In this document: positions 44,765 through 44,821 of the stretch, one piece after another
Position numbering within the stretch: position 1 is the stretch's first letter
Layout: every line of letters starts with the position of its first letter
Source: Labilibaculum euxinicum
GTDB taxonomy: Bacteria; Bacteroidota; Bacteroidia; Bacteroidales; Marinifilaceae
DNA length: 44,821 nucleotides
Assembly: GCF_009795715.1 (NCBI RefSeq)
Contig: NZ_WTCR01000021.1
Location: 1-44,821, forward strand
Reading direction: 5' to 3'
Position numbers and translations under genes: made by a program
Notes under the pieces: generated by a model
What the model saw: only the letters and a program-made list of their open reading frames with translations
Told to the model about the DNA's origin: nothing
Database searches by the model: none

Positions 44765-44821
44765 TTACACGATACAATCGTCACAAATACTAACATCAGT
44801 CATTTCGTTGATACCACCTTT
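44765..44821 (-). CDS. GG-leader RiPP-type precursor peptide C (cut by window end)
   Basis: Only the last 18 codons and stop are inside the window: KGG followed by the core INEMTDVSICDDCIV. All 57 bases are identical to the matching part of B, so it is a recent copy. The start codon lies beyond the right edge. Confidence 0.75.
   Translation of the reverse strand, partial: KGGINEMTDVSICDDCIV

Overview
This window reads as the chromosome of a low-GC member of the Bacteroidota. Promoters where visible fit the TTTG-N19-21-TAnnTTTG type, ribosome-binding sites are weak, and the gene set is typical of the phylum: a TonB-dependent receptor with a carboxypeptidase-regulatory N-domain, acidic-tailed lipoproteins, SPOR lipoproteins, a PiT transporter with a PhoU-like tail, and GG-leader peptides. 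A marine Bacteroidales/Marinilabiliales lineage (Marinifilaceae-like) is my best guess, made from protein character alone. No rRNA, tRNA, CRISPR array or intact transposon was found.

Layout. 1-8300: a promoter leaving the left edge, then dnaG with an FMN-binding oxidase-like gene, a secreted protein of unknown function, a zinc-less sirtuin with a small lipoprotein, a PiT phosphate transporter and methylglyoxal synthase. 8500-15300: two paralogous SPOR lipoproteins, a PAP2-like membrane protein, rpoN, asnS and an acyl-CoA synthetase. 15300-23090: an outer-membrane protein, then a TetR-controlled TolC/adaptor/RND efflux operon with a likely operator. 23400-27400: a membrane-anchored protein, a GH16-fold protein that has lost both catalytic glutamates and carries a long charged helical repeat domain, a TonB-like protein, a MORN-type protein and a small secreted carboxypeptidase-regulatory-domain protein. 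27600-36470: comF, a PhoR/PhoB-like two-component pair, a divergent TonB receptor plus surface lipoprotein with an internal duplication, and a 126-bp tandem repeat array. 36476-40660: rhodanese, hemW, a GIN-domain protein, a VanZ protein, an Rrf2 regulator and rpiB. 40660-44820: a long AT-rich gap with a 25-bp palindrome, a lone CheY-like receiver, ruvB, a small membrane protein, a soluble histidine kinase and, at the right edge, three tandem GG-leader peptide genes.

How it fits together. (1) The right edge is the start of a ribosomally made peptide locus: three very short genes on the minus strand, each a leader ending in KGG followed by a 15-residue core ending in CDDCIV. The last is cut by the window end, so maturation and export genes should lie beyond it. 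(2) A matched motif with 11-bp TAAC spacing lies upstream of both the PiT transporter and the TonB receptor/lipoprotein pair, and a PhoR/PhoB-like pair is divergent from the latter. I infer a phosphate-starvation surface uptake module. (3) The efflux operon has a 7-bp inverted repeat over the candidate promoter of its TetR gene, consistent with autorepression.
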